A DNA stretch of 64,000 nucleotides from Phycicoccus sp. Soil748 (GTDB taxonomy: Bacteria > Actinomycetota > Actinomycetes > Actinomycetales > Dermatophilaceae), in assembly GCF_001428025.1 (NCBI RefSeq), contig NZ_LMSC01000005.1, positions 92,000-155,999 of the forward strand, written 5' to 3'. Each line of letters starts with the position of its first letter. Position 1 is the stretch's first letter. Position numbers and translations under genes: made by a program. Below are positions 52,158 to 60,535 of this stretch, in pieces. The notes under the pieces were generated by a model. It was not told the DNA's origin. It worked only from the letters and a program-made list of their open reading frames with translations, and did not search any database.

Positions 52158-53030
52158 ATGTCCGCTCGTCCTTGGTCCAAGCCGCCGCGCACCGCCTCGT
52201 GGCCCGTGCTCGGTGTCGCCCTGGCGGCTCTCCTGGGGGTCGCGGCACCGGGAGGTGCCACCCCTTCCCGAGCGCAGGCCGCCACCCTGCCCGTCGTCAA
52301 CATGGAGGCGACAGTCAAGGCCGCCCAGATCGACCCGCGCCGGGCCGACGACACCCTCACACAGGGAGCGAAGGCCAGCGTCCTCGCGGTCGAGAACGCG
52401 CTCCACGCCGAGCACCTCCTCGACGCCCAGTGGGTGGACGGCTACTTCGGCAGCAAGACCGTCGAGGCCTACGCCGCCTACCAGGCCTCCCTCGGGTACC
52501 ACGGCCTCGATGCCAACGGGCTCCCGGGCGCGACCTCCCTGACCTCGCTGGGTAAGGGGCGCTTCAGCGTCACCCACCTCATCGGTCCGGGGTCAGAGGT
52601 ACCCATGGACGGCTACGTCGTCGACACCCGCACGCGCAGCATGCTCCTGGAGGCCGAGCGCCGCCTGGGCCGCAACCTCGTCCTCGACCAGGGCTCCTAC
52701 AACCCCGGCGGGGACCCGACCTCGGCGGGTACGCACGACGGCGGGGGAGTCGTCGACATCTCCGTCGCCGGCATGACCGCGAGCACCCGCACCCAGGTGG
52801 CGCGCGCGCTCCGAGAGGTGGGTTTCGCCGCCTGGGTCCGCAACCCCACGCAGGGTGACTGGCCCTGGCACATCCACGCGGTCGCCATCAGCGACACCGA
52901 CCTCTCCAGCCAGGCGCAGCACCAGGCCGGCGACTACTACCTCGGCCTCAACGGCCTCGCCAACCACGCCGCGGACGACGGGCCGTCCGTCGTCATCCAC
53001 ACCTGGGAGGAGTACCAGCGACTGTCCTGA
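52158..53030 (+). CDS. secreted peptidoglycan-binding protein with M15-like peptidase domain
   Basis: A 290-residue exported protein: signal peptide (VLGVALAALLGVAAPGGATPSRAQA), a peptidoglycan-binding PGBD1-type segment (about 60-125, GYFGSKTVEAYAAYQASLGYHGLDANGLPGATSLTSLG), and an M15-like domain. The latter has SAGTHDGGGVVDIS with H193 and D200 and GDWPWHIHAV with H238/H240, which fit the H…D…H zinc site of D-Ala-D-Ala or L,D-carboxypeptidases. It probably trims wall peptides. It stands 112 bases before the I36 gene on the same strand. Confidence 0.85.
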   Translation: MSARPWSKPPRTASWPVLGVALAALLGVAAPGGATPSRAQAATLPVVNMEATVKAAQIDPRRADDTLTQGAKASVLAVENALHAEHLLDAQWVDGYFGSKTVEAYAAYQASLGYHGLDANGLPGATSLTSLGKGRFSVTHLIGPGSEVPMDGYVVDTRTRSMLLEAERRLGRNLVLDQGSYNPGGDPTSAGTHDGGGVVDISVAGMTASTRTQVARALREVGFAAWVRNPTQGDWPWHIHAVAISDTDLSSQAQHQAGDYYLGLNGLANHAADDGPSVVIHTWEEYQRLS

Positions 53031-53142
53031 CCTGCTCCCGACACGATCCCGACCCGCCACGACCTGCCTCGACCGGTCCCTCCTGACCGGTTGCCTGCAG
53101 AGCTCCACGAACAGCAGCTCCGACATCCACGAAGGGAAACCC

Positions 53143-53985
53143 ATGAAGCTCCTCAGCAAGCCATTCGCCCTGGCCGCGGCGGCGGCGCTCGCAGCGCCGA
53201 TGCTCGGCATCGGCGTCTCGAGCGCGTCGGCCGCCACGCGCGACGGCGCCTGCAACGACGGCGAGTTCTGCTACTACTACAACAGCGACCAGGCCGGCTC
53301 GGTCTCCGACTTCGGCGGTTCCATCGGGGACTACGGGACGACCCAGCCGGACTGCTACGACTTCAAGGGCGCTGGCAACGGCAAGGGCGTGTGCGTCAAG
53401 AACAACGCGGCGTCGGTCTGGAACCGCAGCAGCAAGACGGTCCGCGTCTACTACAACAGCAACTACGCCGGCTCCTACCAGGACATCCCGGGTGGGACCA
53501 AGCGCAACCTCAACACCACGCTCAAGAACAACAACGCCTCGCACCAGTTCATCAGCACGAGCACCGAGTCCTGCAAGAACTCGTTCGGGAACCCCCGCAC
53601 CTGCGCGGAGGCTGTGACGTGGGCGAAGAACCACATCACGACCAGCTACCACTCCGAGTACGTCGGCATGTGCGACCACGTCATGGGCCTCGCCTACGGC
53701 TGGGCCCACAGTGGCTCCAGCACGGCATACGTGCACTGGACCCAGATCCCGACCAGCTACCGGCACGGTGGTGACCGGTCCGTCCCCGCAGGCGGCCTCG
53801 CGTTCTTCAGCGGCGGCAGCAGTGGTGCCGGCCACGTGATGATCTCGATCGGCGGCGGTGACTTCATCTCGACCGACATCAACGGCACGGGCACGCTCAC
53901 CAAGACCACGATCGGCGCCATCGAGAGCCGGTGGGGCCAGCACTACCTCGGTTGGGCCCAGCCGTGGTTCAAGGCGAACCACTGA
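53143..53985 (+). CDS. secreted I36-domain protein with CHAP/NlpC-like cysteine peptidase domain
   Basis: A 280-residue exported protein: signal peptide to about residue 31 (ending SASAATR), a peptidase-inhibitor-I36-type domain at 34-135 (RDGACNDGEFCYYYNSDQAGSVSDF…CVKNNAASVWNRSSKTVRVYYN), and a C-terminal putative papain-like amidase: C177 in MCDHVMGLAYGWAHS and H231 in GAGHVMISIGGG, ending RWGQHYLGWAQPWF. A Cys-His hydrolase acting on peptidoglycan is inferred. GAAGGGAAA precedes the ATG at 53143. Its I36 part is about three-quarters identical to that of the next gene. Confidence 0.83.
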   Translation: MKLLSKPFALAAAAALAAPMLGIGVSSASAATRDGACNDGEFCYYYNSDQAGSVSDFGGSIGDYGTTQPDCYDFKGAGNGKGVCVKNNAASVWNRSSKTVRVYYNSNYAGSYQDIPGGTKRNLNTTLKNNNASHQFISTSTESCKNSFGNPRTCAEAVTWAKNHITTSYHSEYVGMCDHVMGLAYGWAHSGSSTAYVHWTQIPTSYRHGGDRSVPAGGLAFFSGGSSGAGHVMISIGGGDFISTDINGTGTLTKTTIGAIESRWGQHYLGWAQPWFKANH

Positions 53986-54011
53986 GCCGGGACGGGCGGG
54001 GGAGGACGACC

Positions 54012-54947
54012 GTGAGAAGGGGACCGGCCCGTCTGGGGTCAGCCGTGGTCAGTGTCCTGGTCGCCCTCGTCGGGGTCGCCACGTTCGCCTCACCGGCGAG
54101 CGCGGCGGCCCGCGACGGGGCCTGCAACAGTGGCGAGTTCTGCTACTACTACAACAGCAACCAAGCCGGGTCGGTCTCCGACTTCGCCGACTCCCTCGAC
54201 GACTACGGCGCGACCCAGCCCAGCTGCTACGAGTTCAAGGGCGCAGGCGCAGGCCAGGGGATCTGCGTCAAGAACAACGCGGCGTCGGTCTGGAACCGCA
54301 CCGGCAAGACCGTCCGGGTCTACTACAACAGCAACTTCGCCGGAGCCCACCAGGACTTCGCGCCGGGCGCGCAGGCAAACCTCAACGCGACGCTGAAGAA
54401 CAACAACGCGTCGCACGAGCTCCTGGCCTCCGGCCCGACGGGGTGCCACACCGACGGGACCAACACCACGCTTCCCAGCTCGATCCTGGTGTACCGGGTC
54501 TCGCTCGGCCGCGTGGACCGGGTGGCGTTCAAGACGTACGTCAAGAACGTCCTGCCGAACGAGTGGGTCCCGAGCTGGCCGGCGGCGTCGCTCAAGTCCG
54601 GGGCCATGGCGGTGAAGAGCTACGGCTGGTACTGGGCGCTGCACTCCACCCGCACGACCTCGTGGGGAGCCTGTTACGACGTCCGGGACGACACGGGGGA
54701 CCAGGTGTACCGGCCCGGTACCGCGGTGTCCTCGACCAGCTCCGCGGTCGACGCGACGTGGGGCACCCGGATGACCCGCAGCGGCAACATCCTCCAGGCG
54801 CACTACTGCTCGACGACCACGGCATGTGGCGCCTGGGTGGCGGGCAACTGGATGTCGCAGTACGGCTCGCGTGACCTGGCCCAAGCGGGGCACGGCTACG
54901 CATACATCCTCAACCACTACTACGACAACGTCGTGCTCACCTCCTAG
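54012..54947 (+). CDS. secreted I36-domain protein fused to a SpoIID-like domain
   Basis: A 311-residue exported protein: signal peptide (SAVVSVLVALVGVATFASPASA), an I36-type domain at 35-136 nearly the same as in the preceding gene, and a SpoIID/LytB-type domain: ILVYRVSLGRVDRVAFKTYVKNVLPNEWVPSWPAASLKSGAMAVKSYGWYWAL. In SpoIID the catalytic Glu lies in the corresponding loop; here E184 in PNEW fills it. SpoIID proteins are lytic transglycosylases for peptide-free glycan, so wall cleavage is inferred. GGAGG 6 bases before the GTG fixes the start. Spacing of 26 bases suggests cotranscription. Confidence 0.87.
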   Translation: MRRGPARLGSAVVSVLVALVGVATFASPASAAARDGACNSGEFCYYYNSNQAGSVSDFADSLDDYGATQPSCYEFKGAGAGQGICVKNNAASVWNRTGKTVRVYYNSNFAGAHQDFAPGAQANLNATLKNNNASHELLASGPTGCHTDGTNTTLPSSILVYRVSLGRVDRVAFKTYVKNVLPNEWVPSWPAASLKSGAMAVKSYGWYWALHSTRTTSWGACYDVRDDTGDQVYRPGTAVSSTSSAVDATWGTRMTRSGNILQAHYCSTTTACGAWVAGNWMSQYGSRDLAQAGHGYAYILNHYYDNVVLTS

Positions 54948-54957
54948 GCCAAGCACT

Positions 54958-55012
54958 CCAGGTCCCGTCCGGGTGGTCGTCCAGCAGGCGGCGGCTCCGG
55001 GCGGGACCTTGG
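54958..55012. terminator. imperfect inverted repeat after the I36-SpoIID gene
   Basis: CCAGGTCCCGTCCGG (54958-54972) and CCGGGCGGGACCTTGG (54997-55012) can pair over about 15 bp with one bulge and one mismatch. It starts 11 bases after the stop of the SpoIID-domain gene, so transcription termination is the likely role. Confidence 0.6.
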
Positions 55013-55063
55013 GCCATCCCGGGCAACAACTCCCATTTGATGGCTTCTGCGGTTGATTGCCCC

Positions 55064-55092
55064 TTTTGGTATCGGCCCTCGTGGCGTAGCGT
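55064..55092 (+). promoter_or_regulatory. possible promoter for the HTH-NBR1 gene
   Basis: TTTTGG (55064-55069) and TAGCGT (55087-55092) are 17 bases apart, which fits a weak sigma-70-type -35/-10 pair and lies 51 bases before the GTG at 55143. The surrounding 60 bases are less GC-rich than nearby DNA. This is a visual match only. Confidence 0.35.
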
Positions 55093-55142
55093 CCCTCTCG
55101 CGGCCCCGACGGGCGGGGCCGGGGGACGGCCGGGAGGGCGCC

Positions 55143-56072
55143 GTGGGGGACGTCGCGGGGCAAGCCACGTGGACGACGAGGGCCGAGGCCATCGAGGACT
55201 TCGCGCGGGAGCTCGCAGACCTGCGCGAGTCGGTGGGACGACCGTCGTTCCGGGCCATGGCGGGGCGGTCGAAGGTCATCTCGCACACGACCCTGCACGA
55301 GGCGGTGCACGGCAACCGCCTGCCCAGCTGGGCGACGACCGTCGAGTTCGTCAAGGCCTGTGGAGCCGATCCGGCGGCGTACCGGGACCGGTGGGAAGGG
55401 GCGGCCAGGTCGGCCGGGTGCCTGGCCAGGGCCGTCGTGCCGTCCTTGCCTGACCCGGCCCTGCCACTCGTCGTCGAACCACTCGTCGTCGAACCACCCG
55501 TCGTCGAACCACTCATCGGCCCAGCGGCGTCCCCCACCACAGGCCGGCGTCGACCGCGACGGGCTGTGACGGCGCTCGCCGCAGCTGCCCTCCTCGCATC
55601 GGCGGGTGGCGTGGCATGGTCGGTCGCAGGCCACGCCGAGACGCCGGCGGCCGCGCCGCCGCCGGTCGCCCGTGACTGCCCCGTACGCCGGGCCAACCCC
55701 CCTGCGGCAGCCCCGGTCCACGCAGGGGACCGCGCGGCGTTCGTCGCCGACGTGACCTTGCCGGACTGCAGCCACGTGGCCAGGGGACAGCGCGTCGACA
55801 AGGTCTGGCGCCTGAAGAACGCGGGCAGTGTCCCGTGGGCCGGCTACACGCTGCACCGTCTCGACGTGCCGCAGGGCCGTGACGAGTGCCAGACGATCCC
55901 CGATGTCCCGGTCCCGGACACCGCGCCCGGTGGCCTGGTCGACGTCGAGGTCCAGGTCAGCGTCCCCCCGACGGCCGGGTTCTGCCTCGTGCGCTACAAG
56001 ATGGTCGACGGCGACGGCGTCGTGGCGTTCCCCGGGAGCCGGCCCGTCACCTTCCAGCTCGTCGTCGACTGA
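55143..56072 (+). CDS. HTH - membrane helix - NBR1-type Ig domain protein
   Basis: A 309-residue protein. Residues 14-85 form an XRE-like helical domain ([61 protein letters not shown]). A VVEP-rich linker (about 107-125) comes from a 15-bp tandem repeat (55464-55508), then one TM helix (139-163), and outside a domain (195-309) with [23 protein letters not shown] and the NBR1-Ig-like fold pattern. GTG at 55143 has GGGAGG 5 bases upstream. A membrane-anchored regulator with an outward Ig domain is the inferred layout. Function unknown. Confidence 0.85.
   Translation: MGDVAGQATWTTRAEAIEDFARELADLRESVGRPSFRAMAGRSKVISHTTLHEAVHGNRLPSWATTVEFVKACGADPAAYRDRWEGAARSAGCLARAVVPSLPDPALPLVVEPLVVEPPVVEPLIGPAASPTTGRRRPRRAVTALAAAALLASAGGVAWSVAGHAETPAAAPPPVARDCPVRRANPPAAAPVHAGDRAAFVADVTLPDCSHVARGQRVDKVWRLKNAGSVPWAGYTLHRLDVPQGRDECQTIPDVPVPDTAPGGLVDVEVQVSVPPTAGFCLVRYKMVDGDGVVAFPGSRPVTFQLVVD
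55464..55508 (+). repeat. three 15-bp tandem repeats encoding PLVVE
   Basis: CCACTCGTCGTCGAA occurs at 55464 and 55479 and, with one change, at 55494, in frame with the HTH-NBR1 gene, giving [15 protein letters not shown]. Copy-number change would lengthen the linker without shifting frame. Confidence 0.9.
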
Positions 56073-56202
56073 GCCGGTCACGTCCCGACGGGACCGGGTC
56101 GGTGAGATTCCTCGCACCCGTCGCACCCGCGGAGCCCGACCGCGCACGACAGGACTAGTCTCGGGGCCGAACCTCACCCATCAGCAGACGAGGACGTCAG
56201 AC

Positions 56203-57390
56203 GTGGATCTGTTCGAATACCAGGCTCGAGACATGTTCGAGAAGCACGGCGTACCCGTGCTGGCCGGCGCCACCGCCACCACCCCGCAGCAGGCTCGTGA
56301 AGCCGCCGAGGCCATCGGCCCCAAGAGCGGCGGGGTCACCGTCGTCAAGGCCCAGGTGAAGACCGGCGGGCGCGGAAAGGCCGGCGGCGTCAAGGTCGCC
56401 AAGAGCGCCGACGAGGCGCAGCAGCACGCGCAGGCCATCCTCGGCATGGACATCAAGGGCCACACCGTGGGCACCGTGATGATCGCCCAGGGCGCGCGCA
56501 TCGCCGAGGAGTACTACTTCTCCGTGCTGCTCGACCGGGCCAACCGCTCCTACCTCGCGATGTGCAGCAAGGAGGGCGGTATGGAGATCGAGCAGCTCGC
56601 GGTCGAGCGTCCCGAGGCCCTCGCCCGCATCGCGGTCGACCCCAACACCGGCATCGACGCGGCCAAGGCCGCCGAGATCGTCGAGGCCGCCGGGTTCGAC
56701 GCCGAGACCGGCGCCAAGATCGCCCCGGTGCTCGAGAAGCTGTGGGAGGTCTACCGCGACGAGGACGCCACGCTCGTCGAGGTCAACCCGCTGGTGAAGA
56801 CCGAGGACGGCGACATCGTTGCGCTCGACGGCAAGGTGACCCTCGACGCCAACGCCGACTTCCGCCACCCCGACCACGAGGCGCTCGAGGACAAGGCTGC
56901 GGCGGACCCGCTCGAGGCCGCGGCCAAGGAGAAGGGCCTCAACTACGTCAAGCTCGACGGTTCAGTCGGCATCATCGGCAACGGCGCGGGCCTGGTCATG
57001 TCGACCCTCGACGTCGTCGCCTACGCCGGTGAGGAGTTCGCCGGGTCGCCCAAGCCCGCCAACTTCCTCGACATCGGGGGCGGCGCCTCCGCCGAGGTCA
57101 TGGCCAACGGACTGCACATCATCCTCGGCGACGCGCAGGTGAAGTCGGTGTTCGTCAACGTGTTCGGTGGCATCACCTCCTGCGACGCCGTCGCCAACGG
57201 CATCGTCGGCGCGCTCAACGCGCTCGGCGACGAGGCGACCAAGCCGCTCGTCGTGCGGCTCGACGGCAACAACGTGGAGGAGGGCCGGCGCATCCTCGCC
57301 GAGGCCAACCACCCGCTGGTGACCATCGAAGAGACCATGGACGGCGCGGCCCGCAAGGCCGCCGAGCTGGCTTCGGCCGCCACGAACTGA
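56203..57390 (+). CDS. sucC: succinyl-CoA synthetase, beta subunit
   Basis: A 395-residue ATP-grasp subunit. N-terminal [21 protein letters not shown] and the ATP-grasp segments [23 protein letters not shown] and [31 protein letters not shown] are standard; the substrate part has [14 protein letters not shown] and [19 protein letters not shown]. With SucD it converts succinyl-CoA, NDP and phosphate to succinate and NTP in the TCA cycle. GTG at 56203 with GAGG about 10 bases upstream starts at the conserved N-terminus. sucD follows after 22 bases. Confidence 0.97.
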   Translation: MDLFEYQARDMFEKHGVPVLAGATATTPQQAREAAEAIGPKSGGVTVVKAQVKTGGRGKAGGVKVAKSADEAQQHAQAILGMDIKGHTVGTVMIAQGARIAEEYYFSVLLDRANRSYLAMCSKEGGMEIEQLAVERPEALARIAVDPNTGIDAAKAAEIVEAAGFDAETGAKIAPVLEKLWEVYRDEDATLVEVNPLVKTEDGDIVALDGKVTLDANADFRHPDHEALEDKAAADPLEAAAKEKGLNYVKLDGSVGIIGNGAGLVMSTLDVVAYAGEEFAGSPKPANFLDIGGGASAEVMANGLHIILGDAQVKSVFVNVFGGITSCDAVANGIVGALNALGDEATKPLVVRLDGNNVEEGRRILAEANHPLVTIEETMDGAARKAAELASAATN

Positions 57391-57412
57391 CAAGGGCCGG
57401 GAAAACACAACA

Positions 57413-58306
57413 ATGGCAATCTTTCTCGATGAGAACTCCAAGGTCATCGTCCAGGGCATGACCGGCTCCGAGGGCATGAAGCACACGCAGCGCATGCTCG
57501 CCTCGGGCACCTCGATCGTCGGCGGCGTCAACCCGCGCAAGGCCGGCACCACGGTCGAGTTCGACGGCGGCACCACCGTGCCCGTCTTCGGCACGGTCGC
57601 CGAGGCGATGAAGGAGACCGGCGCCAACGTGTCGGTCATCTTCGTCCCGCCGGCCTTCGCCAAGTCGGCCGTGGTCGAGGCCATCGACGCCGCCATCCCG
57701 CTCGCCGTGGTCATCACCGAGGGCATCGCGGTCAAGGACTCCGCGGAGTTCTACGCCTACTCCAGGACCAAGGGCACGACCCGCATCGTCGGCCCCAACT
57801 GCCCGGGCCTGATCAGCCCCGGGAAGTCCAACGCCGGCATCATCCCCGCCAACATCGCGGGTGCCGGCCGCATCGGCCTGGTGTCGAAGTCGGGCACGCT
57901 GACCTACCAGATGATGTACGAGCTGCGGGAGTTCGGCTTCTCCTCCGCCGTCGGCATCGGCGGTGACCCGATCATCGGCACCACCCACATCGACTGCCTC
58001 GAGGCGTTCGAGAAGGACCCGGAGACCGACGCCATCGTCATGATCGGCGAGATCGGCGGCGACGCCGAGGAGCGCGCGGCTGCCTACATCAAGGAGCACG
58101 TGACCAAGCCGGTCGTCGGCTACGTCGCCGGGTTCACCGCCCCCGAGGGCAAGACCATGGGCCACGCCGGCGCCATCGTCTCGGGCTCGGCCGGCACGGC
58201 TGCCGCCAAGCAGGAGGCCCTCGAGGCCGCGGGCGTGAAGGTCGGCAAGACGCCGTCCGCCACGGCCGACCTCATGCGCGAGATCATGCGAAGCCTCAAG
58301 GGCTGA
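57413..58306 (+). CDS. sucD: succinyl-CoA synthetase, alpha subunit
   Basis: A 297-residue CoA-binding subunit. [48 protein letters not shown] starts the CoA-binding domain; [22 protein letters not shown] and the catalytic loop GHAGAIVSG carry the phosphorylated His (in HAGAIV). It pairs with SucC in the TCA cycle. It follows sucC after 22 bases; a strong hairpin at 58344 lies just after its stop. Confidence 0.97.
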   Translation: MAIFLDENSKVIVQGMTGSEGMKHTQRMLASGTSIVGGVNPRKAGTTVEFDGGTTVPVFGTVAEAMKETGANVSVIFVPPAFAKSAVVEAIDAAIPLAVVITEGIAVKDSAEFYAYSRTKGTTRIVGPNCPGLISPGKSNAGIIPANIAGAGRIGLVSKSGTLTYQMMYELREFGFSSAVGIGGDPIIGTTHIDCLEAFEKDPETDAIVMIGEIGGDAEERAAAYIKEHVTKPVVGYVAGFTAPEGKTMGHAGAIVSGSAGTAAAKQEALEAAGVKVGKTPSATADLMREIMRSLKG

Positions 58307-58343
58307 GCACCTGCACAAGTAGCCTGTCCCGCAAGGGATCGCA

Positions 58344-58378
58344 CGAAGGCCGTCACCCCGGTGGGGTGACGGCCTTCG
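58344..58378. terminator. 16-bp hairpin after sucD
   Basis: CGAAGGCCGTCACCCC (58344-58359) is fully complementary to GGGGTGACGGCCTTCG (58363-58378) around a three-base loop. It lies 38 bases after the sucD stop and is followed by a TTG-rich end, so termination of the sucCD operon is likely. Confidence 0.85.
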
Positions 58379-58399
58379 CGTTGTCCGCTGTGCCCTGTG

Positions 58400-58432
58400 C
58401 CGTGTGGCCGGCGGCTGCTGCCGGCCACACGG
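58400..58432. terminator. second 13-bp hairpin, facing the minus-strand gene end
   Basis: CCGTGTGGCCGGC (58400-58412) and GCCGGCCACACGG (58420-58432) form a stem with a 7-base loop. It lies just 5 bases past the stop of the minus-strand anti-sigma-like gene (58438), so it may serve that gene rather than sucD. Confidence 0.7.
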
Positions 58433-58437
58433 ACGTG

Positions 58438-59868
58438 CTACTTCTGGCGGGCGAGGTTGAGGAGCCGGTCGAGCTCGGCGAAGCCCTGGGCCGGGTCGGA
58501 CGCCTTGGTGATGACGACGGTCGACACGGCGCCGGAGGTGCGCTGGGCGGTGACGCCCACCCACTCCAAGAGCGTCGGGGTGCCGTCGGTGGAGACGGTG
58601 TCCAGCCGCCAGGTGCCGGCGGTCGGGCCGGCAGTCGACCGCACCGTGCCGTTGCCCGTCGAGCAGCCCTTGCCGAACAGCGCCTTCGCCTCAGCGAGGC
58701 GCGCGTCGACGTAGGCCTGCTGGGCGTCAGGACCGGAGGACTCGTCGAGCTGGACGCGCTGCCGTCCGATGTACCCGGTGCTGCTGGTGCCGACCCGCAC
58801 CGAGACGACCCCGACCCGGCCGCCGACACCGGCCTGCTGCTGGTCGGTCTCGCACGAGGCGACCGCGGTCGAGCCCTCCATCGCCCCTGGTCCGGCGGTC
58901 GTCGCGGCCCCACCGGTGAGTGCGGACGACTTCCACTGCGAGGCTGCGACGAACAGCTTCCACGACGGGACGGGCGACGGCCCGACGACCGTCATCTGCT
59001 GGTCGACCGCCTTGGGACCCGTGAACGTCGGGCTGCTCGTGGTGGAGGCGGTGCCCTTGGTGCCGGTGCCGTACCGCGCGAGGCGCTTCTGCGCGGTGGA
59101 GACGAGCTCCTGCACCTGGGTCAGCGTGAAGCCCGACTTCGGGCGGTCGTTCTGGTTGACCTGGAGGACGACGACGTCGTGCTTGCCGGCCACCACCGCC
59201 CACCAGCCTGACCCGGCGTCGCCGGCGGTGTAGGAGTAGACGCGCTGACCCGTGCCGGACGACGCCGGCGTGACCTTGTAGCCGGGGGCGAGGCGGCAAC
59301 CGGCGATGTCCGAGGCGACGCCGTCCGCGGCGGTGGTCGCGTCCTGGCCGGCACCGATCCGGAACCGCACCTGGCCGCCCTGCATCTCCGGAGTCCGGGT
59401 GACCTCCTCCTGCTGCACCTTGGTGCCGGGCTCGGACTGCAGGCACTCCACGGGCCCGAAGCCCTTCACCGGGGTGAGCAGGACCGAGCCGGTGAGCCCG
59501 AGCGACGAGGCCCACTCGCCGACCAGGGGGAGTGCCCCGGGTTGGTCGAGGGTGTCGGCCGGTGTCGTGGTCGTGGTCGTGGTCGACGGGGGCGTGGTCG
59601 TCGCGGTCCGCGCACTCGAGGCGGGCGTCAGGGGCGTCCTCGTCGAGGACGGGCCCCACGCGGCATACCCGACGGTACCGGCGACGACCACGGCGGCGGC
59701 CGCTGCCGCGGTCAGCCCGAGAAACCGGTGGCGCCGACGCGCCCGCCCCCTCGCCCTGACGAAGCGGACGTCCGGCAGCGGCACGGCCTCGACGTCGCGG
59801 CGCAGCGTCGCCATGGCACGACGCAGCTGGGCGTCGTCGCCCGCTGTCCAGTCCTCGTGCTCAGCCAT
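58438..59868 (-). CDS. membrane protein cotranscribed with ECF sigma, probable anti-sigma factor
   Basis: A 476-residue protein with a short cytosolic N-terminus (about 48 residues), a TM helix (LGLTAAAAAAVVVAGTVGYAAW, about 49-70), a Thr/Ser-rich linker, and a large extracytoplasmic region with repeated strands and disulfide-candidate Cys. It overlaps the ECF sigma gene by 8 bases at its start. Position and topology suggest an anti-sigma or signal-transducing partner, but no ZAS zinc motif (HxxxCxxC) is present, so this is inference. Confidence 0.75.
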   Translation of the reverse strand: MAEHEDWTAGDDAQLRRAMATLRRDVEAVPLPDVRFVRARGRARRRHRFLGLTAAAAAAVVVAGTVGYAAWGPSSTRTPLTPASSARTATTTPPSTTTTTTTPADTLDQPGALPLVGEWASSLGLTGSVLLTPVKGFGPVECLQSEPGTKVQQEEVTRTPEMQGGQVRFRIGAGQDATTAADGVASDIAGCRLAPGYKVTPASSGTGQRVYSYTAGDAGSGWWAVVAGKHDVVVLQVNQNDRPKSGFTLTQVQELVSTAQKRLARYGTGTKGTASTTSSPTFTGPKAVDQQMTVVGPSPVPSWKLFVAASQWKSSALTGGAATTAGPGAMEGSTAVASCETDQQQAGVGGRVGVVSVRVGTSSTGYIGRQRVQLDESSGPDAQQAYVDARLAEAKALFGKGCSTGNGTVRSTAGPTAGTWRLDTVSTDGTPTLLEWVGVTAQRTSGAVSTVVITKASDPAQGFAELDRLLNLARQK

Positions 59869-60361
59869 GACTGCTCTCCTCGTGACGCAGGGCCTGCGCG
59901 AGCTGCGCGCGGCCCCGGTGCAGGCGCGCCTTGACGGTGCCTGCGGGGGTGTTGGTCTCGTGGGCGATCTGCTCGATGCTCAGGTCGCCGATGTAGTGCA
60001 TGGTCACGGCCTCGCGGACCGGGGCGGGCAGCGTGCGCAGCGCCGCGACGACGGCCACCCGGTCCTCCGTCGGCGGGCCGGTGGTGTCGTGCGTCCCGTG
60101 CCGCTCGTAGGCCCGGTCCTGGCTCGTCTTCTTGCGCCACCCGGAGATGGCGATCCGCCGGGCGACAGTGCGGACCCAGGCGAGCGGGTCCTCGTGGGTC
60201 CGGACCGTCGACCACTGCTGCCAGGCGCGCGCATACGCCTCCTGCGTGCTGTCCTGGGCGACGGTGAGGTCGCCGGTGAAGGCGTAGACGAGGTGCACCA
60301 CCCGGCGGGCGGTGTCACGGTAGAACGCGTCGAACTCCGCCTCCGCGGACTGCGCGCCCAT
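59861..60361 (-). CDS. ECF RNA polymerase sigma factor
   Basis: A 166-residue sigma factor. Region 2 is visible at about 8-75 (EFDAFYRDTARRVVHLVYAFTGDLTVAQDSTQEAYARAWQQW, with the -10-recognition helix AWVRTVARRIAI) and region 4 at about 108-155 (LPAPVREAVTMHYIGDLSIEQIAHETNTPAGTVKARLHRGRAQLAQAL). It lacks a C-terminal extension. GGGAGG lies 5 bases before the ATG at 60361. The anti-sigma-like gene overlaps its end, forming an operon. Target promoters are unknown. Confidence 0.93.
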   Translation of the reverse strand: MGAQSAEAEFDAFYRDTARRVVHLVYAFTGDLTVAQDSTQEAYARAWQQWSTVRTHEDPLAWVRTVARRIAISGWRKKTSQDRAYERHGTHDTTGPPTEDRVAVVAALRTLPAPVREAVTMHYIGDLSIEQIAHETNTPAGTVKARLHRGRAQLAQALRHEESSHG

Positions 60362-60535
60362 CGCCACCTCCCGCCTGTGCAGCGCCGCGGTGCCGACGCC
60401 TGGTTCCCTCACGGCCATCACACCGCAGCAGACGCGCTCGTGCCCGCTCCGGTTGCGGCGCGTTCGGACATTTCTCGCCCCTGCCCGGCGTTGCTGCGTC
60501 GGCGCGGCGTGGTCGTCGGCGACGATAGGCCGGAC

